Assembly: GCF_014640175.1 (NCBI RefSeq)
Contig: NZ_BMGL01000010.1
Coordinates: forward strand, 1-64,000
DNA length: 64,000 nt
Source of the DNA: Psychroflexus salis
Lineage (GTDB): Bacteria > Bacteroidota > Bacteroidia > Flavobacteriales > Flavobacteriaceae
Direction: 5' to 3'
Shown: piece by piece, positions 34,485 to 42,909 of the stretch
How the letters are laid out: every line of letters starts with the position of its first letter
Numbering within the stretch: the stretch's first letter is position 1
Program-made: the position numbers and the translations under genes
The notes under the pieces: generated by a model
What the model saw: only the letters and a program-made list of their open reading frames with translations
Databases searched by the model: none
What the model was told of the DNA's origin: nothing

Positions 34485-35441
34485 TTGAAGAAACGCGGCA
34501 TTGTATATAAATCTACGGGTAGTTGGTACACGGTAAAAGGCGATGATGGTAAGATCTACCCTTCGCGCATTAAAGGAAAATTTAGAATTCAAGGTATAAA
34601 AAGTACAAACCCTGTAGCCGTTGGCGATGTAGTTATACTAAAAGTAGAAACTAAAGGCGACGAAGAAGTAGGTGTTATTCAAGAAATTGAAGAACGCAAA
34701 AATTACATTATTCGCAAATCGGTTAATTTATCGAAGCAAACTCATATTTTGGCATCTAATGTAGATTTAGCCTGTTTATTGGTAACCTACAACAAACCAA
34801 CAACATCTACAACCTTTATCGATCGATTTTTAGTAACGGCCGAAGCTTACCATATTCCAGTAATACTTTTGTTTAACAAAGTAGATGCTTACACCATTGA
34901 AGAATTCGCCGAAATGAAGTATTTAGCTGAATTATACCGAAACATAGGTTATACTTGTGTAGGAATTTCAGCAGAAACAGGAAAAAACATCGACGAAGTT
35001 AAAGACTTAATGAAAGGTAAAAAAGTTTTGCTATCGGGCCACTCAGGAGTAGGCAAATCTACTTTAGCCAATGCGCTTCAGCCCGGCTTAAATTTAAAAA
35101 CATCTTCCATTTCTTTGCAACATCAGCAAGGCCAACATACTACTACATTTGCAGAAATGTACGATTTAGATTTTGGAGCACAACTTATCGACACTCCTGG
35201 TATTCGTGGTTTTGGTGTTGTAGATATTGATGAAAATGAATTAGGCAACTATTTTCCAGAGTTTTTTGAACGTAAACAAAATTGTAAATTTAACAACTGT
35301 AAACACATTGAAGAACCAAAATGTGCTATAAAAAATGCTTTAGAACAAGATGAAATTGCCTATTCTCGCTACAAAAGCTATTTACAAATCATGAATAACG
35401 AAGACGAACAATACCGTACCGACGTTTACGGAGAAAAATAA
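34485..35441 (+). CDS. rsgA: Ribosome small-subunit GTPase RsgA
   Basis: A circularly permuted GTPase acting in late maturation of the 30S subunit. The order of motifs is G4 (LLFNKVD), then the P-loop GHSGVGKS (about 185-192), then G3 (DTPGIRGFG), preceded by an OB-fold domain (about 1-75) and followed by a zinc knuckle (CKFNNCKHIEEPKC). The TTG at 34485 is the best start: MKKRGIVYKSTGSWY matches the family N-terminus, and no ATG is available. The dtd gene follows 3 bp later. Confidence 0.96.
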   Translation: MKKRGIVYKSTGSWYTVKGDDGKIYPSRIKGKFRIQGIKSTNPVAVGDVVILKVETKGDEEVGVIQEIEERKNYIIRKSVNLSKQTHILASNVDLACLLVTYNKPTTSTTFIDRFLVTAEAYHIPVILLFNKVDAYTIEEFAEMKYLAELYRNIGYTCVGISAETGKNIDEVKDLMKGKKVLLSGHSGVGKSTLANALQPGLNLKTSSISLQHQQGQHTTTFAEMYDLDFGAQLIDTPGIRGFGVVDIDENELGNYFPEFFERKQNCKFNNCKHIEEPKCAIKNALEQDEIAYSRYKSYLQIMNNEDEQYRTDVYGEK

Positions 35442-35444
35442 TTT

Positions 35445-35897
35445 ATGCGAATTGTTATACAACGCGTTAAAGAAGCAAAAGTTGAAGTACAAAACCAAGT
35501 AATTGGTAAAATTAATCAGGGCTTACTTGTTCTTTTAGGTATTGAAGCTGATGATGGTTTTGATGATATTGAGTGGTTGAGCCGCAAACTTGTAAATATG
35601 CGGATTTTTCCTGATGAACACTCAGCTATGAATTTGAGCTGTATAGACGTACAAGCAGAAATATTAGTTGTAAGTCAATTTACTTTACATGCTTCAACTA
35701 AAAAAGGAAACAGACCCAGCTTTGTAAAAGCTGCTTCACCTGATAAAGCAGAATTAATTTACAAAAACTTTATTCAACATCTTCAAGATAAGTATTCCGT
35801 TAAAATTGCAACGGGTAAATTCGGCGCTATGATGCAAGTTAATTTAGTTAACGATGGTCCCGTAACAATTATAATGGATTCAAAAAAAAGAGAATAG
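35445..35897 (+). CDS. dtd: D-aminoacyl-tRNA deacylase
   Basis: A 150-residue DTD enzyme that hydrolyses D-aminoacyl-tRNA for chiral proofreading. The catalytic SQFTLHASTKKGNRPSF segment and the C-terminal NDGPVTI (cross-subunit Gly-Pro motif) are intact, and the N-terminus MRIVIQRVKEAKVEV is canonical. It is translated 3 bp after rsgA, consistent with a two-gene translation-quality operon. Confidence 0.96.
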   Translation: MRIVIQRVKEAKVEVQNQVIGKINQGLLVLLGIEADDGFDDIEWLSRKLVNMRIFPDEHSAMNLSCIDVQAEILVVSQFTLHASTKKGNRPSFVKAASPDKAELIYKNFIQHLQDKYSVKIATGKFGAMMQVNLVNDGPVTIIMDSKKRE

Positions 35898-35999
35898 TCT
35901 TTTATATAAGGTTAAGACTTAACTTGATTGCTAGTATTTTATTTGTTAAGAAATTCTAAATTCATATTTTTGAAGTAATTCTTCGATAAATGAAAATAA

Positions 36000-37886
36000 A
36001 TGAAAAATACAATCCTGCTTTTTATTTTAATCAGTTCTTCCATTTTTGCTCAAGAAGATTTAGACACCACTTCGCTAAATTTAATGGAAGATGCTAATTC
36101 TTTAATTTTAAATTACGAAACATTAATTACCATCGATTCGTATAACAAAATGAATACGCTAGTTAAAAAAGAAATTTTAGTTTTTAATGAAAAGGGGCTT
36201 TCTTCGCTAGATGCTGTTGAATTTTACAATAAGAATACTAAAGTTAAAGACCTTGAAGCTATTGTTTACGATACCAATGGAAAACAATTAGAAAAATTTA
36301 AAAAAAGAGATTTTAAAGATGTTTCTGCTGTTTCTAGTGGAACCATGTATTCTGACGATCGCTTGTATTATTTGGAATATACACCTAGAAATTACCCAGT
36401 AAAAGTTGTATATACTAGCGAAAAACAAACTAGTAACACAGCATTTATACCTTCTTTTAGGCCTATAAAGATGTATAAACAAAGTGCTTTAAAAACAAGT
36501 TTTAGCATTATAAACCATTCTGAAGCCGAACTGCGTTACCATAAAAATGAGTTTGTAGACGAGCGTATTCAAGAAAAAATTACATCGAATTCTTATAGCT
36601 TTACAGCCGAAAATCTTTCAGCTATAAAGCGAGAACCTTACAGTCCTTCATTAAGAAATTTCACTCCCGAAATTAGGTTTGCCCTGTCTAAATTTGAATT
36701 AGAAGGTGTAGTCGGCGAAGCTTCAGATTGGGAAACATTTGGCCAATGGCAAAACGATAATTTATTAACAGATGTTAATCAATTGCCACAAGCTACAGTT
36801 CAAACCATTCAAAATTTAGTAGCCAATTTAGATAGTGTTGAAGAGAAAGCAGAAGCTATATATCGATATGTGCAAGAAAATACAAGATACATAAGTTTGC
36901 AAATTGGTATTGGTGGTTGGCGACCTATTTCTGCAGAAGTAGTAGACGACACAAAATATGGAGATTGTAAAGGCTTAACCAACTACACCAAATCTTTGCT
37001 CGAAGTAGTAGGAATCGAGTCGAATTATTGTGTTGTACAATCGGGTTCAGAAATTTCAGATTTACAAGAAGATTTTGCATCCATGCAAGGCAATCATGTT
37101 ATTTTAAATATTCCTATGGAAAATAAAGAAGACATTTGGTTGGAATGTACAAACCAAAAAATGCCCTTTAACTTTTTAGGAAACTTTACCGATAACCGAA
37201 ATGTGTTAGCCATTGGAAACAGTGGAAGTAAAATTATAAAAACTCCCGCTTATGTTGAAGAAGATAACCATCAATTTACCAAGGCTACCATACATATTCA
37301 GGATGTTAATTTAAAAGCAGACCTAAGCATAACAACCCAAGGAACACAATACCAATCGCATTATTTTTTAGAAGATGCAGACTATAAAAGAATTGAGCGT
37401 TATTATGCCAATTACTGGTCGCATTTAAAGCGATTAAACATCAATGAATATCAATTTAACAATAATAAAAAGGAAGTTATTTTTACAGAAAACTTAAAAG
37501 TAGATGTTCAAAATTACTTTAAAAAATATGGAAATGATTTAATATTTGCTGTAACACCATTTAATAAAATTAGTTTTGGCGTTTCCAGTAAAAATGAACG
37601 TAAAAATCCATTTTCAATAGCTCGTGGATTTGTAGATGAAGATGAATATGTATTTGTTTTAAATGACACATCTGCTAATGCAATTCCCGAAAATATCGAA
37701 ATTATTTCTAAATTCGGAACTTATAAATTAGAGTTTAGTGTAAACGAAGTTGAAAATACATTTGTTGTAAAACGCTATGTAAAGCTTAATAAAAACAAGT
37801 ATGATAAGTCTGAATATTCAGATTTTGTTGAATTTTTAAATCAAATCGAAAAACATGATCAAACAAAAGTTAGTTTTCAATCCTAA
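36000..37886 (+). CDS. DUF3857 / transglutaminase-like exported protein (catalytic residues present)
   Basis: A 628-residue protein with signal peptide (ending SIFAQEDLD), an N-terminal DUF3857 beta domain (about 40-230) and a transglutaminase-like papain-fold core (about 265-390). Candidate catalytic cysteine is in YGDCKGLTNY, histidine in MQGNHVILN and the acid in IWLECTNQ. The C-terminal part is beta-rich. Such proteins are periplasmic or outer-membrane-associated in Bacteroidota; the substrate is unknown. It is followed 4 bp later by a paralogue that has lost the catalytic residues. Confidence 0.85.
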   Translation: MKNTILLFILISSSIFAQEDLDTTSLNLMEDANSLILNYETLITIDSYNKMNTLVKKEILVFNEKGLSSLDAVEFYNKNTKVKDLEAIVYDTNGKQLEKFKKRDFKDVSAVSSGTMYSDDRLYYLEYTPRNYPVKVVYTSEKQTSNTAFIPSFRPIKMYKQSALKTSFSIINHSEAELRYHKNEFVDERIQEKITSNSYSFTAENLSAIKREPYSPSLRNFTPEIRFALSKFELEGVVGEASDWETFGQWQNDNLLTDVNQLPQATVQTIQNLVANLDSVEEKAEAIYRYVQENTRYISLQIGIGGWRPISAEVVDDTKYGDCKGLTNYTKSLLEVVGIESNYCVVQSGSEISDLQEDFASMQGNHVILNIPMENKEDIWLECTNQKMPFNFLGNFTDNRNVLAIGNSGSKIIKTPAYVEEDNHQFTKATIHIQDVNLKADLSITTQGTQYQSHYFLEDADYKRIERYYANYWSHLKRLNINEYQFNNNKKEVIFTENLKVDVQNYFKKYGNDLIFAVTPFNKISFGVSSKNERKNPFSIARGFVDEDEYVFVLNDTSANAIPENIEIISKFGTYKLEFSVNEVENTFVVKRYVKLNKNKYDKSEYSDFVEFLNQIEKHDQTKVSFQS

Positions 37887-37890
37887 AATT

Positions 37891-39864
37891 ATGAGACCCC
37901 TTACAATTACTTGCATACTAGTATTATGTATCAATTTTACGGCCTTTTCACAAAACAAAGATTTTGGAGACATTACTGTTGCAATGTTAGAAGCTAAGCA
38001 GAGTAAAATAGACTCTTCTGCCGCTGCCGAAGTTTTAAATGAAAAAGGAACAATTACGTTTACAATAACCGACCGAGGTTGGATTTATTTAATTGAAACC
38101 ACTCGAAGAATCAAAATATTTAACAAAGATGGTTACGACGAAGCTAATATTGAAATTCCTTATTATAAAGGCAGTACTAATCGGGTAAGTGATAAGATAA
38201 AAGATATAAAAGCCAATACGTATTTTTTAGATGAAGATGGAGAAGTTGATGACGAAAAAGTACGCAATAAAGAAATTTACGACATCGAAAAAAATGAATA
38301 TGTCGATGCCAAAAAATTTACCTTCCCTAAAATTCAAGATGGAGTTATTATAGAATACAGTTATTCAGTTGAATCGCCAAATATTAGAAATTTACCCAAT
38401 TGGAGTTTTCAATCGAATATTCCCATGGTAGAATCTACCTTTGAAGTTATTATACCCGAAGAATTTTTATCCTATCGATCGCAAACTCGTGGTTTTAATA
38501 AAGTAGAAAGTTCTTCAGTAAATGGAAGTGGTGCTTTAAGCGGTATTACAGGTAGAAGATTCGATTTATTGCACGACACTCATATTGCTCGAAACTTAAA
38601 AGGAGTTAAAGGCGAAAGTCATGTAAATAATTTTTCTAATTATATTACCTCCATTAGTTACGAATTAAGTTCCTTTCGAAAAGGAGCCGTAGGCGATGTA
38701 GAATACCTAAGCGTTACTTGGGAAGATGTAGTAAATAGCTTAAAAGAATCGGAAAGTTATTCGAAAGAATTAGAACGGACAGGATACTTTCAAGACGATT
38801 TAAATGCCTATGTTGAAGGTGTAAATGATGATTTTGAAAAGATGAATAAAATTTTAGATTTTGTAAAATCTAAAGTAGAATGGAACGAAAAATCTAGATT
38901 ATTCTGTAGTGAAGATTTAGACGATATTTACGAAGATGGAAAAGGAAATTCTGCTGATATCAATATCATGTTAACCGCCATGTTGCGCGATAAAGGCTTT
39001 GATGCACATCCTGTGGTAAGTAGTACAATTTCGCATGGTATTCCATTTTTCCCTACGGTAACTGGATTTAACTATGTAATTTCTGGAGTAACTATCGGTG
39101 AGAATTATTATTTACTCGATGCCACCGATCCCTATTCTAGTCCTAATTTATTACCCAAACGTACTATGAATTGGGAAGGCATAGAAATTTTTCCAACTGG
39201 CAGCAGACCCGTAAAATTAATTCCCAATCATCAGTCTAAAGTGAATTTCAATGTTATGGCTTCAATCAATGAAGATGGATCACTTGCTGGTCAATGTAGA
39301 ATATATTATTTCGATCAATTTGGACTCAATGCTCGAAATGCTTTTAATGATTCTTCAGAAGAAAAAGTAATATCTACTTATGAAGAAGAATTCGATTTGA
39401 AAAATGTAGAAGATTTTAAACAAAGTAATCTAGAAAATTTAGATCAACCTTTAGTACAAAGTTTTAAATTTTCTGAAACTGAAGGATTTGTTGAGAAAAT
39501 CGGTGAAAAAATTTATGTTTCACCCTTACTATTTCTAAAGTCAGAAGAAAATCCCTTTAAATCAAAAACACGTAATTTTCCTATAGAATTTACTTATCCT
39601 AAAAATTTTAAATATCGATTAATGATTGATTTGCCAAAAGGTTATAAAATAGATTATATGCCCGAAAAAAATATTTATACTATGACCGATGGTTTACTAT
39701 CTTTTATTTATGTGGTGAGCGAAAATAATGGAAAAATTGTAGTAGATATAACCAAAGAGATTTCTACAGCAACTTTACCATCAGATATTTATCCAGATTT
39801 AAGAGATTATTATATTTCTATGCTCGATAAAGAAAATGAAAAAGTAGTTTTAGTTAAATCTTAA
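37891..39864 (+). CDS. DUF3857 paralogue, transglutaminase core apparently inactive
   Basis: A 657-residue paralogue of the preceding protein. Signal peptide: MRPLTITCILVLCINFTAFS. The DUF3857 domain includes FPKIQDGVIIEYSYSVESP. In the papain-like core, the catalytic cysteine position reads KGNSADINIML (Ser), and the histidine position reads FNYVISG (Tyr); the acidic element LLDATDPYS is retained. It is probably a pseudoenzyme paired with the upstream protein. Start ATG 37891 is used; an earlier in-frame ATG (37855) lies inside the upstream gene. mazG-like follows by 5 bp. Confidence 0.85.
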   Translation: MRPLTITCILVLCINFTAFSQNKDFGDITVAMLEAKQSKIDSSAAAEVLNEKGTITFTITDRGWIYLIETTRRIKIFNKDGYDEANIEIPYYKGSTNRVSDKIKDIKANTYFLDEDGEVDDEKVRNKEIYDIEKNEYVDAKKFTFPKIQDGVIIEYSYSVESPNIRNLPNWSFQSNIPMVESTFEVIIPEEFLSYRSQTRGFNKVESSSVNGSGALSGITGRRFDLLHDTHIARNLKGVKGESHVNNFSNYITSISYELSSFRKGAVGDVEYLSVTWEDVVNSLKESESYSKELERTGYFQDDLNAYVEGVNDDFEKMNKILDFVKSKVEWNEKSRLFCSEDLDDIYEDGKGNSADINIMLTAMLRDKGFDAHPVVSSTISHGIPFFPTVTGFNYVISGVTIGENYYLLDATDPYSSPNLLPKRTMNWEGIEIFPTGSRPVKLIPNHQSKVNFNVMASINEDGSLAGQCRIYYFDQFGLNARNAFNDSSEEKVISTYEEEFDLKNVEDFKQSNLENLDQPLVQSFKFSETEGFVEKIGEKIYVSPLLFLKSEENPFKSKTRNFPIEFTYPKNFKYRLMIDLPKGYKIDYMPEKNIYTMTDGLLSFIYVVSENNGKIVVDITKEISTATLPSDIYPDLRDYYISMLDKENEKVVLVKS

Positions 39865-39869
39865 GCAAT

Positions 39870-40196
39870 ATGGATATACAAAATGCACAAAAAGAAGTAG
39901 ATAATTGGATTAAAAAACATGGTGTTCGTTATTTTAATGAATTAACAAATATGGCTCAACTCACCGAAGAAGTTGGAGAAGTAGCCCGAATCATTGCGAG
40001 GCGCTATGGCGAGCAAAGTGAAAAAGAAAGCGATAAAAACAAAGACTTGGGAGAAGAGCTTGCCGATGTAGTTTTTGTAGTGCTTTGTCTTGCAAACCAA
40101 ACTGGTGTAGATTTGCAAACGGCTTTCGATAAAAAATTAGATCTAAAAACCAAACGCGACCACAATCGCCATCATTCCAACCCAAAACTGAAATAA
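39870..40196 (+). CDS. MazG-like nucleotide pyrophosphohydrolase
   Basis: A 108-residue all-alpha NTP pyrophosphatase of the MazG superfamily. The metal-binding ExxE...ExxD motif is LTEEVGEVARI followed by LGEELADVVFVVL, and the C-terminus has KLDLKTKRDHNRH. It is likely to hydrolyse non-canonical or excess nucleoside triphosphates. It overlaps the next small membrane-protein gene by one base, which in turn overlaps aroA, forming a tightly coupled trio. Confidence 0.9.
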   Translation: MDIQNAQKEVDNWIKKHGVRYFNELTNMAQLTEEVGEVARIIARRYGEQSEKESDKNKDLGEELADVVFVVLCLANQTGVDLQTAFDKKLDLKTKRDHNRHHSNPKLK

Positions 40197-40453
40197 TGTT
40201 CTCTAAAATATTACATAGTAAAGGATTTTTAAAGTCTGTTTTATATTTATCTATTGCATTTATTGTAGTCTATAATTTAGTAGATATCGGTATAAAATTC
40301 AATTTTGATATTTCGCTTTATATCGAACAACGTTTTGCAAAAGACAACTTACTACGTTTTTTTGTTGCTAATATAGGCAGCGGTTTTGTGTATGGCTTTA
40401 TTGTTAGTTTTTTTAAGTTTAAAGGGAAGCTAAAAAATACTGAGGAAAACTAA
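40196..40453 (+). CDS. Small two-helix membrane protein
   Basis: An 85-residue protein with two predicted transmembrane helices, about 12-33 (SVLYLSIAFIVVYNLVDIGI) and about 57-75 (FFVANIGSGFVYGFIVSFF), and a charged C-terminal tail. I recognise no named family. It overlaps the mazG-like stop and the aroA start by a single base each (TAATG at both ends), so it is real and co-translated. Its function is unknown. Confidence 0.8.
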   Translation: MFSKILHSKGFLKSVLYLSIAFIVVYNLVDIGIKFNFDISLYIEQRFAKDNLLRFFVANIGSGFVYGFIVSFFKFKGKLKNTEEN

Positions 40454-41676
40454 TGCTTACAATTCATCACTCAAAGCAATTAAACAAAGAAGTTTCCATT
40501 GCTATTTCTGGTTCTAAAAGTGAATCTAATCGGTTACTTTTATTGCAAAAATTATATAGCAACATCCAATTGAAAAACATTTCGGATGCACACGATGTTC
40601 AGGTTATGCAAAAGGCGTTGCAGTCTAAATCTGAAATAATAGACATTCATCATGCCGGAACAGCCATGCGTTTTTTAACCGCTTATTTTGCATTTGCTAA
40701 CAACAAAAACCTTGTTTTAACAGGAAGCGAACGCATGCAAAATAGACCCATTCAAATTCTAGTTGAAGCTTTACAAAAACTAGGTGCCGAAATTAATTAC
40801 ACTAAAAAGGAAGGCTTTCCACCCTTACAAATTAGCGGAAAATCCAACCAAGAAGATGTTATTGAACTGCACGCTAACATTAGTAGTCAATACATAAGTG
40901 CACTTTTACTAATCGCACCCAAATTAAAAAATGGTTTACAAATTAAATTGCAAGGCAAAATAACTTCTTTGCCTTATTTAAAAATGACTTTACAACTTCT
41001 TGAAAAAATAGGCGTGGAGTTCACTTTTGAAAATAACCTAATTGTAGTAAAGCCAAAACAGCAAATTCAAAATTTACAATATACCATCGAATCAGATTGG
41101 AGTTCGGCTTCATATCATTTTAGCATCGTAGCTTTAGCAGAAAATATACAACTTCATTTAAAGCATTTCAAAAACAATTCGCTGCAAGGTGATGCAAAAT
41201 TAATTGAAATTTACAAACATTTTGGAGTTGAAGCCAAACTCGATAAGGGCGTTTTATCACTTCAAAAGAAGCCTAATTTTTCACTCCCCCAACATATTGA
41301 ATTCAATTTAATTGAGCAACCTGATTTAGCTCAGACCATTGCTGTTACTTGCCTGGGACTAGGAATTAATTGTAGCTTAACCGGTTTACATACCTTAAAA
41401 ATTAAAGAAACAGATCGCTTACAAGCTTTAAAAAATGAATTAGAAAAATTTGGCGCCGAAGTAAAAATAGATGATAAAAGACTACTTCTTAAATCGGTAC
41501 ATCCAATAGCAAAAAATGTGCAGATTAAAACTTACCAAGATCATAGAATGGCTATGGCTTTTGCGCCTTTAGCAACTAAAACAAGTCTTCAAATAGAAGA
41601 TCCTGATGTAGTAGAAAAATCTTATCCGAAATTTTGGGAAGATTTACAAAGTATTGGCTTTTCGTTCACTAATTAA
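40453..41676 (+). CDS. aroA: 3-phosphoshikimate 1-carboxyvinyltransferase (EPSP synthase)
   Basis: The enzyme transfers enolpyruvate from PEP to shikimate-3-phosphate in the chorismate pathway, supplying menF among others. At 407 aa it is slightly short. Motifs: SGSKSESNRLLLL at the N-terminus, HAGTAMRFLTAYF, GSERMQNRPIQILVEAL, SSQYISALLL, ETDRLQALKNEL and DHRMAMAFAPLA. In the PEP-binding loop the usual RPL reads RFL, so Phe occupies the position of E. coli Pro101, which I believe is common in Bacteroidota. The gene overlaps the small membrane-protein gene by one base. Confidence 0.95.
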   Translation: MLTIHHSKQLNKEVSIAISGSKSESNRLLLLQKLYSNIQLKNISDAHDVQVMQKALQSKSEIIDIHHAGTAMRFLTAYFAFANNKNLVLTGSERMQNRPIQILVEALQKLGAEINYTKKEGFPPLQISGKSNQEDVIELHANISSQYISALLLIAPKLKNGLQIKLQGKITSLPYLKMTLQLLEKIGVEFTFENNLIVVKPKQQIQNLQYTIESDWSSASYHFSIVALAENIQLHLKHFKNNSLQGDAKLIEIYKHFGVEAKLDKGVLSLQKKPNFSLPQHIEFNLIEQPDLAQTIAVTCLGLGINCSLTGLHTLKIKETDRLQALKNELEKFGAEVKIDDKRLLLKSVHPIAKNVQIKTYQDHRMAMAFAPLATKTSLQIEDPDVVEKSYPKFWEDLQSIGFSFTN

Positions 41677-41714
41677 GTAAGCATTTAAATTTTCAATATG
41701 TCAAAACCAAACAG

Positions 41715-42275
41715 ATGAAAAAGCTAACTTCCTTGATTGTATTCCTCGTGTTTTTAGGATGTGAAAAAGCACCCAACAACGATTTATTTAAAACCACCGA
41801 TGGCGAATATGCATCACGAATGGGAAACTTTGTGGCTAAATTCCCAGAAAAACCTTTTCATTATATCGCAAGAAAAAGAAATCCAGAACATATAGATACA
41901 TATTTAGAATTTCATTCTATTGAAACTAATTTTGAAAATAAAGGAATTTATATAGTTGAATATTCAGATTTAAATGAAGAAAGTCTAAAAAACAATACTT
42001 CAAGAGAACATAAGGACAGCATGTTAATGCACGTTAATTTAACTTTACAGGAACTAGATTTTGTTATCGATTATTTTGAAGACGACAAACTCCAAGGTCA
42101 TGATGCTGTTTTCTTTCAATTTAAACCAGTAGGAAACAGAAAAAGATTTAATCTAAAAGATAGGGTAGAAGGCAAAGCAATTCTTCGAAAAAATCGTTTA
42201 TATTATGTTTATTACATAGGAGAAATTAACAGAAGAGCTAAACAATTTATTAAAAGTTTTAGATTTACTAATTAA
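41715..42275 (+). CDS. Uncharacterised lipoprotein
   Basis: A 186-residue protein with a strong lipobox (LVFLGC, Cys16) and a mature domain of mixed alpha/beta character, including MGNFVAKFPEKP, a mid-protein EESLKNNTS..HKDSM helix and the closing KQFIKSFRF. I do not recognise a specific family. The KFPEKP start and the FIKSF end recall small lipid-anchored proteins annotated as unknown in Flavobacteria. It lies 38 bp downstream of aroA and may share its transcript. Confidence 0.75.
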   Translation: MKKLTSLIVFLVFLGCEKAPNNDLFKTTDGEYASRMGNFVAKFPEKPFHYIARKRNPEHIDTYLEFHSIETNFENKGIYIVEYSDLNEESLKNNTSREHKDSMLMHVNLTLQELDFVIDYFEDDKLQGHDAVFFQFKPVGNRKRFNLKDRVEGKAILRKNRLYYVYYIGEINRRAKQFIKSFRFTN

Positions 42276-42342
42276 TACTGAATGTTATTTTATATAACTT
42301 CTGTACTTATGTGGAAACTTTAGCATACCTGTAGGAATTTAG

Positions 42343-42387
42343 GTATTAAATAGTAGAGTATTAAATAGTAGAGTATTAAATAGCAAC
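42343..42387. repeat. Three copies of a 15-bp tandem repeat
   Basis: GTATTAAATAGTAGA occurs at 42343-42357 and 42358-42372, and a third copy with two changes near its end (GTATTAAATAGCAAC) at 42373-42387. It lies 25 bp upstream of the SpoU methylase gene, in what should be its promoter region, so copy number might alter expression. Confidence 0.8.
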
Positions 42388-42411
42388 ATCATACCTTCCA
42401 AATAATATAAA

Positions 42412-42909
42412 ATGGCAGAACAGCTACAACATTATAATACTACCTTATTACAACATGATTTAAAAATTGTAATTGCTTGCAACTTTATTACAAGTCCAGC
42501 CAATTTAGGTATGATTTTTAGAAATGCAGAAGCTTTTGGGGTTAAGAAAATTTTACTTTCGCCAGAAAATGCTTCATTTTTAGAAAGTAATCGTTTTAAA
42601 AAAATAGCTCGAAATACTTCAAAATTAATAAAACATGAAATTATTCATTCTTTAGCTAATACGCTTAATACATATAAGTTAGATAAATATTCCGTATTTG
42701 CATTAGAATTAACTTCCAAAAGTAAATCAATTCAGCAAACCCAATTTTCTAAGCAAGTTTGCATTGTGTTGGGAAATGAAAATTATGGCATTCCTGCAAC
42801 AATTTTACAAGATTGCCATCAACAAATTCACATTGATTTATTTGGAAAAAATTCGAGTATTAACGTGGCTCAAGCTTTAGGAATAAGCCTTTTTGAACTT
42901 ACCAAGTAA
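42412..42909 (+). CDS. TrmH/SpoU-family RNA 2'-O-methyltransferase
   Basis: A 165-residue SPOUT methyltransferase. Motif 1 is ITSPANLGMIFRNAEAFG, motif 2 VCIVLGNENYGIP and motif 3 SSINVAQALGISLFEL, together building the SAM-binding trefoil knot. There is no N-terminal substrate-recognition domain, unlike RlmB, so it is the minimal TrmH-like form; the target (tRNA or rRNA) cannot be told. The stop abuts the mltF stop on the opposite strand with no spacer. Confidence 0.9.
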   Translation: MAEQLQHYNTTLLQHDLKIVIACNFITSPANLGMIFRNAEAFGVKKILLSPENASFLESNRFKKIARNTSKLIKHEIIHSLANTLNTYKLDKYSVFALELTSKSKSIQQTQFSKQVCIVLGNENYGIPATILQDCHQQIHIDLFGKNSSINVAQALGISLFELTK

